A stretch of DNA of 64,000 nucleotides, from the NCBI GenBank assembly GCA_040753075.1, contig JBFMHA010000003.1:53310-117309 (forward strand), in the 5' to 3' direction. The notes under the pieces are model-generated. The model had not been told where the DNA came from and searched no databases. It saw only the letters and a list, made by a program, of their open reading frames with translations. Position numbers and translations under genes: made by a program. This stretch comes from UBA6814 sp040753075. GTDB taxonomy: Bacteria; Desulfobacterota; Desulfovibrionia; Desulfovibrionales; Desulfovibrionaceae. Of the stretch, positions 35,040 through 43,841 are shown piece by piece. The first letter of the stretch is position 1. Each line of letters begins with the position of its first letter.

Positions 35040-35588
35040 ATGAAACTCATCCTTCGCGCCGACGTGGACAACCTGGGCCGGCTGGGCCAGGTGGTCAAGG
35101 TCAAGCCCGGATACGGACGCAACTACCTGATCCCCCAGGGCCTGGCCATGATGGCCACCGCGGCCAACCTGAAGTCCTTCGAGGTGGAGCGCAAGAAGCT
35201 CCAGGCCAAGATGGACGCGGTCAAGGCCGAGGCCCAGAGCCTGGCCGACAAGCTGGCCGCGGCCGAGGTGCTCATCCGGGTGCGCACCGGCGAGGCCGAC
35301 CGCCTCTACGGGTCCGTCACCGCCTCCACCATCGTTGACGCCCTGGCGGAGATGGGCATAGAGATGGACAAGCGAAAGATCGACCTGGACGATCCCATCC
35401 GCTCCCTGGGCGAATACTCGATCCGGGCCAAGCTGCACCCCGACGTCCGCTCCGAGATCACGGTGCGGGTGGTCAAGCACGACTGGGTCCCCGGCCAGGA
35501 AACGGCCGAGGGCCAGGAGCAGGCCGAAGCCCCCGAGGCCAGCGGGACCAATGACGCAGGACAGGCCGAGCAGGAAGAGACGGCCTAG
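35040..35588 (+). CDS. rplI: 50S ribosomal protein L9 with acidic C-terminal tail
   Basis: L9 binds 23S rRNA domain V at the base of the L1 stalk. The N-terminal domain reads MKLILRADVDNLGRLGQVV and GYGRNYLIPQGLAMMAT; a long helix and the second domain (LYGSVTASTIVDAL, ALHPDV-type) follow. The core ends near residue 150; residues about 151-182 are an extra Glu/Gln/Ala-rich tail (GQETAEGQEQAEAPEASG). The last 38 bases, encoding part of that tail, overlap the dnaB start in another frame. Ribosome site AGGA lies just upstream of the ATG. Confidence 0.96.
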   Translation: MKLILRADVDNLGRLGQVVKVKPGYGRNYLIPQGLAMMATAANLKSFEVERKKLQAKMDAVKAEAQSLADKLAAAEVLIRVRTGEADRLYGSVTASTIVDALAEMGIEMDKRKIDLDDPIRSLGEYSIRAKLHPDVRSEITVRVVKHDWVPGQETAEGQEQAEAPEASGTNDAGQAEQEETA

Positions 35589-36987
35589 CGGGCCGCAATC
35601 CGCAGGAGCGGCCCTGGACAGGGCCTCCGCGGACCTGCTGCGCAGAATACCCCCCCAGAACCTGGAAGCCGAACAGGCGGTTCTGGGGGGGATTTTTCTG
35701 AAGACCGCGGTCTTCCATGATGTCCTCGACCAACTGGCCGAGGATGATTTCTATTCTCCGGCCCACCGCTCCATCTATACCGCCTGCTGCAGCCTGTTCG
35801 AGAAGGGCGCGCCCATCGACCTGGTCACCGTGGCCGAGGAGCTGCGATCCCTGGGCCAGTTGGAGACCGTGGGCGGGCCGGTGTACCTGGCCGAGCTGGC
35901 CGCCTCCCCGGTATCGGCCTCCAACGCCCTGTACCACGCCAAGATCGTCAAGGACAAAGCGGTCCAGCGCAAGCTCATCGAGACCTCGGGCCAGATCATC
36001 GCCTCCTGCTTCGAGGGCGGCGGCAGCGTGGACTCCCTGCTGGACGAGTCCGAGCAGGCCATCTTCCGCATCTCCGAGTCGCGCACCAAGAACACCTACA
36101 TGGGCAGCAAGGAGCTGGTGGGCAAGGTCTTCCGCCAGCTCGAGGAGCTCTACGCCAAGAAGGAGCTGGTCACCGGCGTGCCCACCGGCTACTCCCGGCT
36201 GGACGAGATGACCGCCGGGCTGCAGCCCTCGGACCTCATCATCATCGCCGGCCGGCCCTCCATGGGCAAGACCGCCTTCGCGCTCAACCTGGCCCTGCGC
36301 GCGGCCTCCCATTTCGACGTGCCCAGCGCGGTGTTCTCCCTGGAGATGTCCATGGACCAGCTCATGATGCGCATGCTGTGCATCCGGGCCAAGGTGGACC
36401 TGGGCAGCCTCCGCCGGGGCTTCATCAGCGACGCGGACTGGTCCCGGCTCTTCGATGCGGCCCAGGACCTGTCCCAGGCCCCCATCTTCATCGACGACAC
36501 CCCGGCCCTGTCCACCCTGGACCTCCGCGCCCGCTGCCGCCGCCTCAAGGCCGAGAAGAAGCTGGGCCTGGTGGTGGTGGACTACCTCCAGCTCATGCGG
36601 GCCAGCCGCTTCATCGACTCCCGCGAGCAGGAGATCTCGGACATCTCCCGCTCCCTCAAGGCCCTGGCCAAGGAGATCCACGTCCCGGTCATCGCCCTGT
36701 CCCAGCTCAACCGCAAGGTGGAGGAGCGCACGGACAAGCGGCCCAAGCTTTCGGACCTGCGCGAATCCGGCGCCATCGAGCAGGACGCGGACGTGATCAT
36801 GTTCCTCTACCGCGACGCGGTGTACAACAAGCAGGAAGACAACCCCAAGGCCAACATCGCCGAGGTCATCATCGGCAAGCAGCGCAACGGCCCCATCGGC
36901 GAGGTGGAGCTGGCCTTCCTCAAGGAGAGCACCTCGTTCGAGGACCTGGAGCACTCCCCCGCGCCCTCCGAATACGCCGGATCCTGA
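35551..36987 (+). CDS. dnaB: Replicative DNA helicase DnaB
   Basis: Hexameric helicase unwinding DNA at the replication fork. The 478 residues have the N-terminal domain with RIPPQNLEAEQAVLGGIFL, a linker, and the RecA-like motor with Walker A GRPSMGKTAFALN, Walker B LVVVDYLQLM and the arginine-finger region SDLRESGAIEQDADVIMFL. No intein is present. The ATG at 35551 lies inside rplI (38-base overlap), and the first 25 residues are basic and not conserved-looking. It is the last gene of the rpsF operon. Confidence 0.97.
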   Translation: MTQDRPSRKRRPSGPQSAGAALDRASADLLRRIPPQNLEAEQAVLGGIFLKTAVFHDVLDQLAEDDFYSPAHRSIYTACCSLFEKGAPIDLVTVAEELRSLGQLETVGGPVYLAELAASPVSASNALYHAKIVKDKAVQRKLIETSGQIIASCFEGGGSVDSLLDESEQAIFRISESRTKNTYMGSKELVGKVFRQLEELYAKKELVTGVPTGYSRLDEMTAGLQPSDLIIIAGRPSMGKTAFALNLALRAASHFDVPSAVFSLEMSMDQLMMRMLCIRAKVDLGSLRRGFISDADWSRLFDAAQDLSQAPIFIDDTPALSTLDLRARCRRLKAEKKLGLVVVDYLQLMRASRFIDSREQEISDISRSLKALAKEIHVPVIALSQLNRKVEERTDKRPKLSDLRESGAIEQDADVIMFLYRDAVYNKQEDNPKANIAEVIIGKQRNGPIGEVELAFLKESTSFEDLEHSPAPSEYAGS

Positions 36988-36993
36988 CGTCCC

Positions 36994-37030
36994 GTCCCCG
37001 GCCGGGGACTGGAGCCCCGGGGTCTTTCAA
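36994..37030 (+). terminator. Possible weak terminator after dnaB
   Basis: GTCCCCGGCCGGGGAC at 36994-37009 is a perfect palindrome and is followed by a second GC-rich element (CCCCGGGG) and TCTTTC. The T-run is short, so termination may be partial and paaK could receive read-through. Confidence 0.45.
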
Positions 37031-37087
37031 AACGCACGATTGTTCTTTAGTGTGTCGGCCGCCAACCCTCTATCCAAGGGAGTCCCC

Positions 37088-38395
37088 ATGTCCTCAGCCT
37101 TTTTCGACCCGGCCGAAGGCTTTTCCCGCGACGAGATCCGCGCGGTGCAGACCGTGCGTCTGGCGGCCAGCATCGAGCGGGCCAAGGCCTCGCCCTTCTA
37201 CGCCGAGCGCCTCAAGGACATCGATCCCGGGGACATCCGCTGCCCCGAGGACGTGCGCCGCCTGCCCCCGACCACCAAGGACGACCTGCGCGCCTCCTAT
37301 CCGGACGGCCTGGTGGCCGCGCCCCGGGAGAAGCTGGTGCGGTTGCACGCCTCCAGCGGCACCACCGGCTCGCCCACGGTCATCTTTCACACCCAGAACG
37401 ACCTGAACTCCTGGGCCGACCTCATGGCCCGCTGCATGCACATGGTCGGGGCCAGGCCCGGCGACCCCCTGCAGAACATGAGCGGCTACGGCCTGTTCAC
37501 CGGCGGCCTGGGCATCCATTACGGGGCCGAGCGCCTGGGCTGCCTCACCATCCCCGCGGGCGCGGGCAACACCAAGCGCCAGATCAAGCTCATCATGGAC
37601 TTCAACGTCCAGGTGCTGCACATCATCCCGTCCTACGCCCTGTACTTCGGGTCCGTGCTGCGGGACATGGGCGTCCGGCCCGAGGACTTCCCGCCCCGCA
37701 TCGCCCTCATCGGCGCGGAGCCGCACACCGAAGGCGCCCGGCGCAAGATCGAGGCCCTCCTCGGGCTCAAGGCCTACAACTCCTTCGGCCTGTCCGAGAT
37801 GAACGGGCCGGGCGTGGCCTTCGAGTGCCAGGAGCAGGACGGCATGCACCTGTGGGAGGACGCCTACATCGCCGAGATCGTGGACCCCGAGACCCTGGAG
37901 CCCGTGGCCGAGGGCGAGGTGGGCGAGCTGGTCATGACCACCCTGTGCCGGGAGGGCATGCCCATCCTGCGCTACCGCACCCGGGACCTGACCCGCTTCC
38001 TGCCCGGGGAGTGCGCCTGCGGCCGGAAGCACGCGCGCATCGACCGCATCAAGGGCCGGGCCGACGACATGTTCATCGTCAAGGGCGTCAACGTCTACCC
38101 CATGCAGATCGAGCAGGTGCTCATGGCCATGCCCGAGGTGGGCGAGAACTACCTCATCGAGCTGACCCGCCATGACTACAAGGATGACATCGTGGTCAAG
38201 GTGGAGGTCAAGGAGGAGTTCTTCGTGGAGGACATGCGCGCCCTGGGCGGTCTGCAGAAGCGGATCGCCGGGCGGCTGCGCGACGAGATCCTGGTCACGC
38301 CCCGGGTGGAGCTGGTGGAGCACAACTCCCTGCCCAAGAGCGAGGGCAAGGCCAAGCGGGTGAACGACCTGCGCGGCGAGAACGGCAATGGCTGA
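37088..38395 (+). CDS. paaK: Phenylacetate-CoA ligase family AMP-forming enzyme
   Basis: Adenylate-forming enzyme that activates phenylacetate or another aryl/acyl acid with CoA. The 435 residues carry the AMP-binding motif HASSGTTGSPTV near 100, YNSFGLSEMNGPGV near 240, RYRTRDLTRFL near 300 and the C-terminal GRADDMFIVKGVNVYPMQIE. The ATG at 37088 has AAGGGAG upstream. In sulfate reducers this enzyme often serves indole-pyruvate/aromatic amino-acid pathways (with Ior), but no partner is adjacent, so the acid is uncertain. DUF456 overlaps its end by 8 bases. Confidence 0.9.
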   Translation: MSSAFFDPAEGFSRDEIRAVQTVRLAASIERAKASPFYAERLKDIDPGDIRCPEDVRRLPPTTKDDLRASYPDGLVAAPREKLVRLHASSGTTGSPTVIFHTQNDLNSWADLMARCMHMVGARPGDPLQNMSGYGLFTGGLGIHYGAERLGCLTIPAGAGNTKRQIKLIMDFNVQVLHIIPSYALYFGSVLRDMGVRPEDFPPRIALIGAEPHTEGARRKIEALLGLKAYNSFGLSEMNGPGVAFECQEQDGMHLWEDAYIAEIVDPETLEPVAEGEVGELVMTTLCREGMPILRYRTRDLTRFLPGECACGRKHARIDRIKGRADDMFIVKGVNVYPMQIEQVLMAMPEVGENYLIELTRHDYKDDIVVKVEVKEEFFVEDMRALGGLQKRIAGRLRDEILVTPRVELVEHNSLPKSEGKAKRVNDLRGENGNG

Positions 38396-38894
38396 GATCC
38401 TGGCCGGGGTCTTCCTGCTGCTCATGGTGGCGGCGCTCTTCCTGCACGTGCTCTCCCTGCCCGCCAACTGGGTCATCCTGGCGCTCCTGGCCCTGTTCAA
38501 GCTCATCCGGCCCGAGGCGTCGCTCTCCTGGACCATGTTCCTGCTCCTGGCGCTCCTGGCCGGCGCGGCCGAGGTGGTGGAGTTCGCGGCCCAGGCCTTC
38601 GGGGCCAAGCGCTTCGGGGCCTCGGGCAAGGGCAATCTGGGGGGCGTCATCGGCGCGGTGGCCGGGGCCATCCTGGGCGCGCCGTTGTTCTTCGGCCTGG
38701 GCGCGCTGCCCGGAGCGCTGCTCGGGGCCTACGGCGGCTGCCTGCTCTTCGAGAAGCTGCACGGCCGGGACTGGGCCGAGTCCGGACGGGCCGCCTGGGG
38801 GGCCATGTGGGGCAAGTTCTTCGGCCTCACCGCCAAGGTGGGCTTCGGGGTGCTCATCCTCTCCCTGGCCGTGCCCCGCATCTGGCCGGATTAA
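38388..38894 (+). CDS. DUF456 family integral membrane protein
   Basis: A 168-residue hydrophobic protein of the DUF456 family, with about four transmembrane segments (roughly 3-22, 25-42, 48-68, 83-120) and a Gly-rich stretch GNLGGVIGAVAGAILGAPLFF typical of that family. The C-terminal KVGFGVLILSLAV segment is a further helix. It overlaps paaK by 8 bases, so it is co-translated with it. Biochemical role is unknown in the family. Confidence 0.8.
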   Translation: MAEILAGVFLLLMVAALFLHVLSLPANWVILALLALFKLIRPEASLSWTMFLLLALLAGAAEVVEFAAQAFGAKRFGASGKGNLGGVIGAVAGAILGAPLFFGLGALPGALLGAYGGCLLFEKLHGRDWAESGRAAWGAMWGKFFGLTAKVGFGVLILSLAVPRIWPD

Positions 38895-38933
38895 CGAAAC
38901 ACTTCCTGGCGCACCCGCCACAAGGATATTGCT

Positions 38934-40379
38934 ATGACCGACGCCGGTTTTCCCGCCTACCGCGGCCGCATGGAGTACCACTGCCTGGGCTGCGGCGCGG
39001 CCTTCGGCACCGAGGAGCTGCATTACACCTGCCCGGACTGCGGCAGCGTGTTCGTGCTTCGCGACCTGAACTTCGGGGAGCTGAAGAAGACCCCGGGCCA
39101 GGCCTGGCGCGACCTGTTCGACGCCCGCGCCGCCTCGCGCGAGCCCGCGCTGCGCGGCATCTTCCGCTACTACGAGCTCATGGCCCCGGTCATGGAGGCC
39201 CAGGACATCGTGTGCCTGGGCGAGGGCCACACCCCCATCGTGGAGGCCGCGCCGGCGCTGGCCGGGCAGGTCGGCATCCCCTTCGCCTTCAAGAACGACG
39301 GCCAGAACCCCAGCGCGTCCTTCAAGGACCGGGGCATGGCCTGCGCCTTCTCCTTCCTCAAGTACGCCATCCGCACCCGGGGCTGGGACGAGGTGCTCAC
39401 GGTCTGCGCGTCCACGGGGGACACCTCGGCCTCGGCTGCGCTGTACGCGTCCTACGTGGGCGGCCCGGTGAAGAGCGTGGTCATCCTTCCTCAAGGGAAA
39501 GTCACGCCGCAGCAGATGGCCCAGCCCCTGGGCTCGGGAGCGGTGGTGCTGGAGGCGCCCGGGGTCTTCGACGACTGCATGAAGGTGGTGGAGCACCTGG
39601 CCGAACACTACCGGGTGGCCCTGCTCAACTCCAAGAACGCCTGGCGCATCCTGGGCCAGGAATCCTACGCCTTCGAGGCGGCCCAGTGGTACGGCTGGGA
39701 CCTGGCGGGCAAGGCGGTGTTCGTGCCCATCGGCAACGCGGGCAACATCACCGCGGTCATGGCCGGGTTCCTGAAGCTGCACGAACTCGGCATCATCGAG
39801 CAGCTTCCCCGCATCTTCGGGGTGCAGTCCCACCACGCGGACCCGGTGTACCGCTACTACGCGGCCGAGCCCGCGGCCCGCGCCTGGAAGCCAGTTCCGG
39901 TGGAGCCCAGCGTGGCCCAGGCGGCCATGATCGGCAACCCGGTGTCCTTCCCCCGGGTGAAGCACTTCGCCGAGAAGTATGCCGCCATCGCCGGCGAGGC
40001 GGCGTTCCAGGTGGTCCAGGTCACGGAGCAGGCCATCATCGAGTCCATGCTCCTGGCCAACCGGCACGGCCACATCGCCTGCACCCAGGGCGGCGAGTGC
40101 CTGGCCGGCCTGCAGCGCGCCATGGAGTTGGGTCTCCTGAAGCCCGGCGAGACCGCGCTCCTGGACGCCACGGCCCACCACCTCAAGTTCATCGGCTTCC
40201 AGGACATGTACTTCGAGAACGCCTTCCCCCCGGCCTTCGGCATCACCCCCAAGCCCGAACTGGCCAACAAGCCGCACCTGCTCATCGCGCCGGCGGAAAA
40301 GGAGCGCCTGTCCCCGGCCGACTACACCCAGGCCGCGGCCCGGGCCGTGGCGGACAGGTTGGGCTTGAAGAAGAAGTAG
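38934..40379 (+). CDS. thrC: Threonine synthase
   Basis: PLP enzyme converting O-phosphohomoserine to threonine. The 481 residues begin with a Cys4 zinc-ribbon-like segment (CLGCGAAF and CPDCGSVF), then the PLP-lysine motif NPSASFKDRGM near 120, ASTGDTSASAALYASYV, the phosphate-binding GNAGNIT near 265 and a C-terminal CTQGGECLAGLQ. This is the long bacterial type, not the short MSR form. The ATG at 38934 has AAGGAT upstream. tlyA starts 6 bases after its stop, so both are probably co-transcribed although functionally unrelated. Confidence 0.93.
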   Translation: MTDAGFPAYRGRMEYHCLGCGAAFGTEELHYTCPDCGSVFVLRDLNFGELKKTPGQAWRDLFDARAASREPALRGIFRYYELMAPVMEAQDIVCLGEGHTPIVEAAPALAGQVGIPFAFKNDGQNPSASFKDRGMACAFSFLKYAIRTRGWDEVLTVCASTGDTSASAALYASYVGGPVKSVVILPQGKVTPQQMAQPLGSGAVVLEAPGVFDDCMKVVEHLAEHYRVALLNSKNAWRILGQESYAFEAAQWYGWDLAGKAVFVPIGNAGNITAVMAGFLKLHELGIIEQLPRIFGVQSHHADPVYRYYAAEPAARAWKPVPVEPSVAQAAMIGNPVSFPRVKHFAEKYAAIAGEAAFQVVQVTEQAIIESMLLANRHGHIACTQGGECLAGLQRAMELGLLKPGETALLDATAHHLKFIGFQDMYFENAFPPAFGITPKPELANKPHLLIAPAEKERLSPADYTQAAARAVADRLGLKKK

Positions 40380-40385
40380 GGCAGG

Positions 40386-41135
40386 GTGGCCAAGAAACTC
40401 CGCGCCGACCAGTTGCTCTTCGACCTCGGCCTGGCCGAGAGCCGGGAGAAGGGCAAGCGGCTCATCATGGCCGGGGCGGTGGTGCGCGTGCTGGAGGGAC
40501 GGGAGGAGCCGGTGCGCAAGCCCGGCGACCAGCTGCCGCCCGACGCCGTGCTCCGGGTGGCCGAGCCCGAGCGCTACGTGTCCCGGGGCGGGCGCAAGCT
40601 GGAGACCGCACTGGAGCATTTCTCCCTGGACGTGACCGGCTTCGTGTGCCTGGACGCCGGGGCCTCCACCGGCGGGTTCACCGACTGCCTGCTCCAGCAC
40701 GGCGCGGCCAGGGTCTACGCGGCCGATGTGGGCAAGGGCCAGCTCGACGCCAAGCTGCGCGCCGATGCCCGGGTGGTCTGCCTGGAGGAGGTCAACCTCC
40801 GCCACGCCCCGGCCGACCTCATCCCCGAGCCCGTGGACCTCGTCACCGCGGACCTCTCCTTCATCTCCCTGACCAAGGTCCTGCCCGCGCTCGTGCAGTT
40901 CCTCAAGCCCGGCGGCCGGCTGGTGGCCCTGGTCAAGCCCCAGTTCGAACTGGGGCCGGGGGCCGGGGACAAGGGCGTGGTGCGCGACCCGGCCCTGCAG
41001 CAGCAGGCCGTGGCCATCGTGACCAACTTCTGCCGTGACGAACTGGGGCTTTCGTCCCTCGGCGCGGCGCCCGCCAAGATCAAGGGGCCCAAGGGCAACC
41101 AGGAGTACCTGGCGGCCTTTGTCCGGCCGGCCTGA
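40386..41135 (+). CDS. tlyA: TlyA-family rRNA 2'-O-methyltransferase
   Basis: Predicted SAM-dependent methyltransferase that, by homology to TlyA, would 2'-O-methylate rRNA. The 249 residues have an N-terminal S4 RNA-binding domain (LRADQLLFDLGLAESREKG, about 4-65) and an FtsJ-like domain with VCLDAGASTGGFTDCLL, DVGKGQLD, TADLSFISLTKVL and VKPQFELG. The start is GTG at 40386, 6 bases after thrC. TlyA proteins are often annotated hemolysin A; the methyltransferase role is the supported one. A new promoter follows for the next gene. Confidence 0.92.
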   Translation: MAKKLRADQLLFDLGLAESREKGKRLIMAGAVVRVLEGREEPVRKPGDQLPPDAVLRVAEPERYVSRGGRKLETALEHFSLDVTGFVCLDAGASTGGFTDCLLQHGAARVYAADVGKGQLDAKLRADARVVCLEEVNLRHAPADLIPEPVDLVTADLSFISLTKVLPALVQFLKPGGRLVALVKPQFELGPGAGDKGVVRDPALQQQAVAIVTNFCRDELGLSSLGAAPAKIKGPKGNQEYLAAFVRPA

Positions 41136-41143
41136 GCCCGGCG

Positions 41144-41172
41144 TTGCCTTGGACCTGCGGCGCGGCTAGAAT
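41144..41172 (+). promoter_or_regulatory. Predicted sigma-70 promoter of the BON-domain lipoprotein gene
   Basis: TTGCCT at 41144-41149, a 17-base spacer and TAGAAT at 41167-41172, 28 bases before the ATG. The -10 is close to consensus in a GC-rich setting. Confidence 0.6.
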
Positions 41173-41199
41173 GCGCCGAGACTTCCACGGAGGCTTTTC

Positions 41200-41754
41200 A
41201 TGCGATACCTGGCTCTCGCTCTCCTGTTCCTGTCCGCGCTCCCCGTCCTGCCCGGCTGCGCCATCTACAAGACCGCGGTGGACGAGCGCAGCGTGGGGAC
41301 CATCGTCCGGGACGAGACCATCTCGGCCACGCTCCAGGCCAGGTTCCTGGAGGACAAGACCGTGAGCTATCTGAACATCAGCCCCCTGTCCTACGAGGGC
41401 CACGTGTACCTGGTGGGCGAGTACGCCTCCAACGCGGAGCGCGACCGGGCCGTGGCCCTGGCCAGGGAGACGGACGGGGTGCGCGAGGTCACGACCTTCC
41501 TCCTGCCCCGCAAGATAGGCGACGCCTGCGGGACCACGGACAACCTGGAGAAGAGGGCCATGGTCACGAAGGCCCTCATCGAGGACCAGGACATCTGGTC
41601 CACCAACGTGAACGTGGAGGTGGTCCAGTGCCGGGTGGTGCTGCTCGGCATCGTGGGGTCGCAGGCCGAGATCGCCAGGGCCGTGGCCCATGCCAAGTCC
41701 GTGCCCGGGGTGCGCGAGGTGAAGAGCTTTCTCAAGGTGCGCGCCCGGAACTAG
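41200..41754 (+). CDS. BON-domain outer-membrane lipoprotein
   Basis: A 184-residue predicted lipoprotein with signal peptide and lipobox LPGC (Cys near residue 20). Two BON domains follow (about 40-95 with ISATLQARFLEDKTVSYLNI and 115-180 with NVNVEVVQCRVVLLGIVGSQ), the layout of YraP/OsmY-like proteins that bind phospholipid and help outer-membrane integrity. The ATG at 41200 has a weak GGAGG upstream. It appears monocistronic, converging with the rhodanese-ferritin gene. Confidence 0.85.
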   Translation: MRYLALALLFLSALPVLPGCAIYKTAVDERSVGTIVRDETISATLQARFLEDKTVSYLNISPLSYEGHVYLVGEYASNAERDRAVALARETDGVREVTTFLLPRKIGDACGTTDNLEKRAMVTKALIEDQDIWSTNVNVEVVQCRVVLLGIVGSQAEIARAVAHAKSVPGVREVKSFLKVRARN

Positions 41755-41836
41755 CAGGGCGATGAGCGCAGCCTGCGTTGCACAAGAACCCCTGACGGAT
41801 TCACGCGCCGCACCCTCGCGGCTGTTGAGTGGCCTG

Positions 41837-42661
41837 CTACGCGTCTCCCAACCTGTCGAGCAGCGCGCCCAGGGCCTTGAGGTGGGCCTTTTCCTCGTCG
41901 GCCAGGCGCAGCAGGAGCTTGCCCGCCTCCTGGTCCGGGCTGGTCGCGGCCAGGCGCGCATAGAGGTCCAGGGCGTGGGCCTCCACGGCCATGCCCGCCT
42001 CCAGCGCGGTTCGGGGCGAGGCCAGGAGGTCCGGGTTGTCCTCCAGGAAGCGCTCCGCGGTGATGCCGCCCTCCAAGGCCTGGTCCAGGGCCAGGCGCTG
42101 GAAGTCCTCCTCGCCCAGCGCCTCGCCCGTGGCCTGGCGGTGGATGGCGAGGAGCAGGGCGACGTGTTTCCTCTCGAATCCGGCCAGCAGGGCCAGGGTC
42201 TCCCCGGTTTCCCGGTCCCGGGCCTTCCCGGCCAGGGCCGTGTAGAGGCGGTCCAGGTTCCGCTCCATGCAGCAGGCCCGCAGCACCACGTCCCGCGGCC
42301 CGGCCGCCCCGGCGAAGAGGTCCAGGCCCAGGTCCGGGCCGCCGCTCACGGTCTGGCCCTGCCAGGCGCTGATCCCCCCCGCGAGGTTGAGCACCCGGGC
42401 GAACCCCTGGCCGGCCAGGAATCCGGCCGCGGCCGAACTGCGCTTGCCGGACCGGCAGTAGGCCAGCACCGGTTTGCTCGGGTCCAGCTCCCCGGCCCGG
42501 TCGGACAGTTCGGGCAGGGGCACGTGCCTGGCCCCGGGGATGTGCGTCTCTTCGTATTCCCAGTCCTGGCGCACGTCGAGCAGGGTGAAGGCGTCCTGGC
42601 CGTGCGCCGCCATGAAGGCGCGGGCCTGGACCGGGCTCAGGTCGGTGTATTGCGCGGGCAT
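41837..42661 (-). CDS. Rhodanese fused to a ferritin-like (rubrerythrin-type) domain
   Basis: Predicted cytosolic sulfurtransferase/redox protein of 274 residues. Residues about 1-115 are a rhodanese fold with active-site loop YCRSGKRSSAA (Cys in LAYCRSG). Residues about 135-274 form a four-helix ferritin-like domain with iron-ligand patterns ERKH near 165, EAHALDLY near 230 and DEEKAHLKAL near 255. This fusion is well known in anaerobes but its substrate is not. The start is ATG at 42661 with GGGAGG 6 bases upstream; earlier in-frame ATGs at 42679 and 42691 are less likely. It is divergent from another rhodanese gene. Confidence 0.85.
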   Translation of the reverse strand: MPAQYTDLSPVQARAFMAAHGQDAFTLLDVRQDWEYEETHIPGARHVPLPELSDRAGELDPSKPVLAYCRSGKRSSAAAGFLAGQGFARVLNLAGGISAWQGQTVSGGPDLGLDLFAGAAGPRDVVLRACCMERNLDRLYTALAGKARDRETGETLALLAGFERKHVALLLAIHRQATGEALGEEDFQRLALDQALEGGITAERFLEDNPDLLASPRTALEAGMAVEAHALDLYARLAATSPDQEAGKLLLRLADEEKAHLKALGALLDRLGDA

Positions 42662-42909
42662 GGGGGCCTCCCGTTTCATGGAGCATAGCACGAACCATGC
42701 AGCAACGCCACGGCGGCCGGATATGGGTGGAGGGCGCGCCGGGCCGGGGCGACGTGTCCTCCTTCTCCCTGCCGTTGGCGGCCTCCGGGCCGGCTGACGG
42801 GGATGAATCCGCCGGCGCGGGCGGACAGGCGCCCGTCGCGCGGCTCCAACCCGGGGCCTCCGTTTGCCGTCGTTGACGGCGGCCCGACTGGCGGCTATGC
42901 AGGACGGCC
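42662..42909. other. Divergent region between two rhodanese genes
   Basis: This 248-base region separates the rhodanese-ferritin gene (leftward) from the rhodanese/MauE pair (rightward). I see no strong -35/-10 pair, no terminator and no small gene with a ribosome site; the sequence is GC-rich throughout. Confidence 0.45.
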
Positions 42910-43416
42910 ATGTCCCGCCTGCGCGCCGCCCTCGTTCCCGCCCTGGTCCAGGCCCTGGTCCTGTTCGGCCTGGCCGCTGGCGCCGCCTTCCTCGTCAACG
43001 CTTCTCATCCCGGGGGCCTTTCCTGGGGGCCTGCGCCTCTGCCGCCCGCGGCCGTGCAGGACGCTCCGGCCGAGGGGGAGCCTCCGGCCGTGGACCTGGC
43101 CGAGGCCCTGGCTCTGCACGGGCAGGGGGCGGTCTTCCTGGACGCCCGCTATCCCGGGGACTACGCCGCCGGCCACATCCCCGGCGCGCGCAGCGTTCCC
43201 CCCGACATGTTCGCCGACCAGGTGGAGGCCCTGCTGGCCGACGGCCCCAAGGACCGGCCCCTGGTGGCGTACTGCCATGACCCGGTCTGTCCCCTGGCCC
43301 GGGAACTGGCCGAGAACCTCATGATGCTCGGCTACAGCGGGGTGAAGGTCTTCGCCGGGGGCCTGGCGGAATGGGCCGCGGCGGGCAATCCCGAGGTCGA
43401 GGGGGAGGCCCCGTGA
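42910..43416 (+). CDS. Membrane-anchored rhodanese-domain protein
   Basis: A 168-residue protein with an N-terminal transmembrane helix (about 8-30, ALVPALVQALVLFGLAAGAAF) and one periplasmic rhodanese domain (about 60-160). The active-site segment is AYCHDPVCPLA, giving two nearby cysteines that could form a disulfide, unlike the usual single-Cys loop CRSG. The ATG at 42910 has a weak ribosome site. Its stop overlaps the MauE-like gene's GTG as GTGA, so the two are a translational pair and probably act together in the cell envelope, likely in sulfur or thiol chemistry. Confidence 0.85.
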   Translation: MSRLRAALVPALVQALVLFGLAAGAAFLVNASHPGGLSWGPAPLPPAAVQDAPAEGEPPAVDLAEALALHGQGAVFLDARYPGDYAAGHIPGARSVPPDMFADQVEALLADGPKDRPLVAYCHDPVCPLARELAENLMMLGYSGVKVFAGGLAEWAAAGNPEVEGEAP

Positions 43417-43841
43417 ACCGCGTGTGGACCGTGCTCCGGGTATGCCTGGGCCTGCTCTTCGTGCTGGCCAGCCTGGACAAGATCGCCCATCCCGCGCTCT
43501 TTGCCCAGGCCGTGGCCAACTACCGCATCCTGCCCGAGGCCCTGGTCAACCCGGCGGCCATCCTCCTGCCCTGGGTCGAGGCCGTGGCCGGCCTGGCCCT
43601 GGCCTGCGGAGTCTTCACCCGGGGCGCGGCCCTGGTCGTCGCCGGCCTCATGCTGACCTTCTGCGGGGCCTTGGCGGCCAACCTGGCGCGCGGCATCGAC
43701 GTGGCCTGCGGCTGCTTCACGGTTGATCCCCTGGCCGCTCCAGACATGCGCTGGTACGCCCTGCGCGACGGCGCCATCCTCCTGCTCTCCCTGGCCGTGC
43801 TCTGGCGGACCTTCCGCCAGGGGAGCCCCGGCCGCTCCTGA
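43413..43841 (+). CDS. MauE/DoxX-like integral membrane protein
   Basis: A 142-residue membrane protein with four predicted helices (about 7-22, 44-62, 67-88, 112-135). It has DoxX/MauE-family signatures RVCLGLLFVLASLDKIAHP near the start and the paired-cysteine motif VACGCF. Members of this family are partners of thiol-disulfide or quinone-linked redox systems. The start is GTG at 43413, overlapping the rhodanese stop by 4 bases. The linked rhodanese and the CGC motif suggest it relays electrons or thiols across the membrane. Confidence 0.78.
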   Translation: MNRVWTVLRVCLGLLFVLASLDKIAHPALFAQAVANYRILPEALVNPAAILLPWVEAVAGLALACGVFTRGAALVVAGLMLTFCGALAANLARGIDVACGCFTVDPLAAPDMRWYALRDGAILLLSLAVLWRTFRQGSPGRS

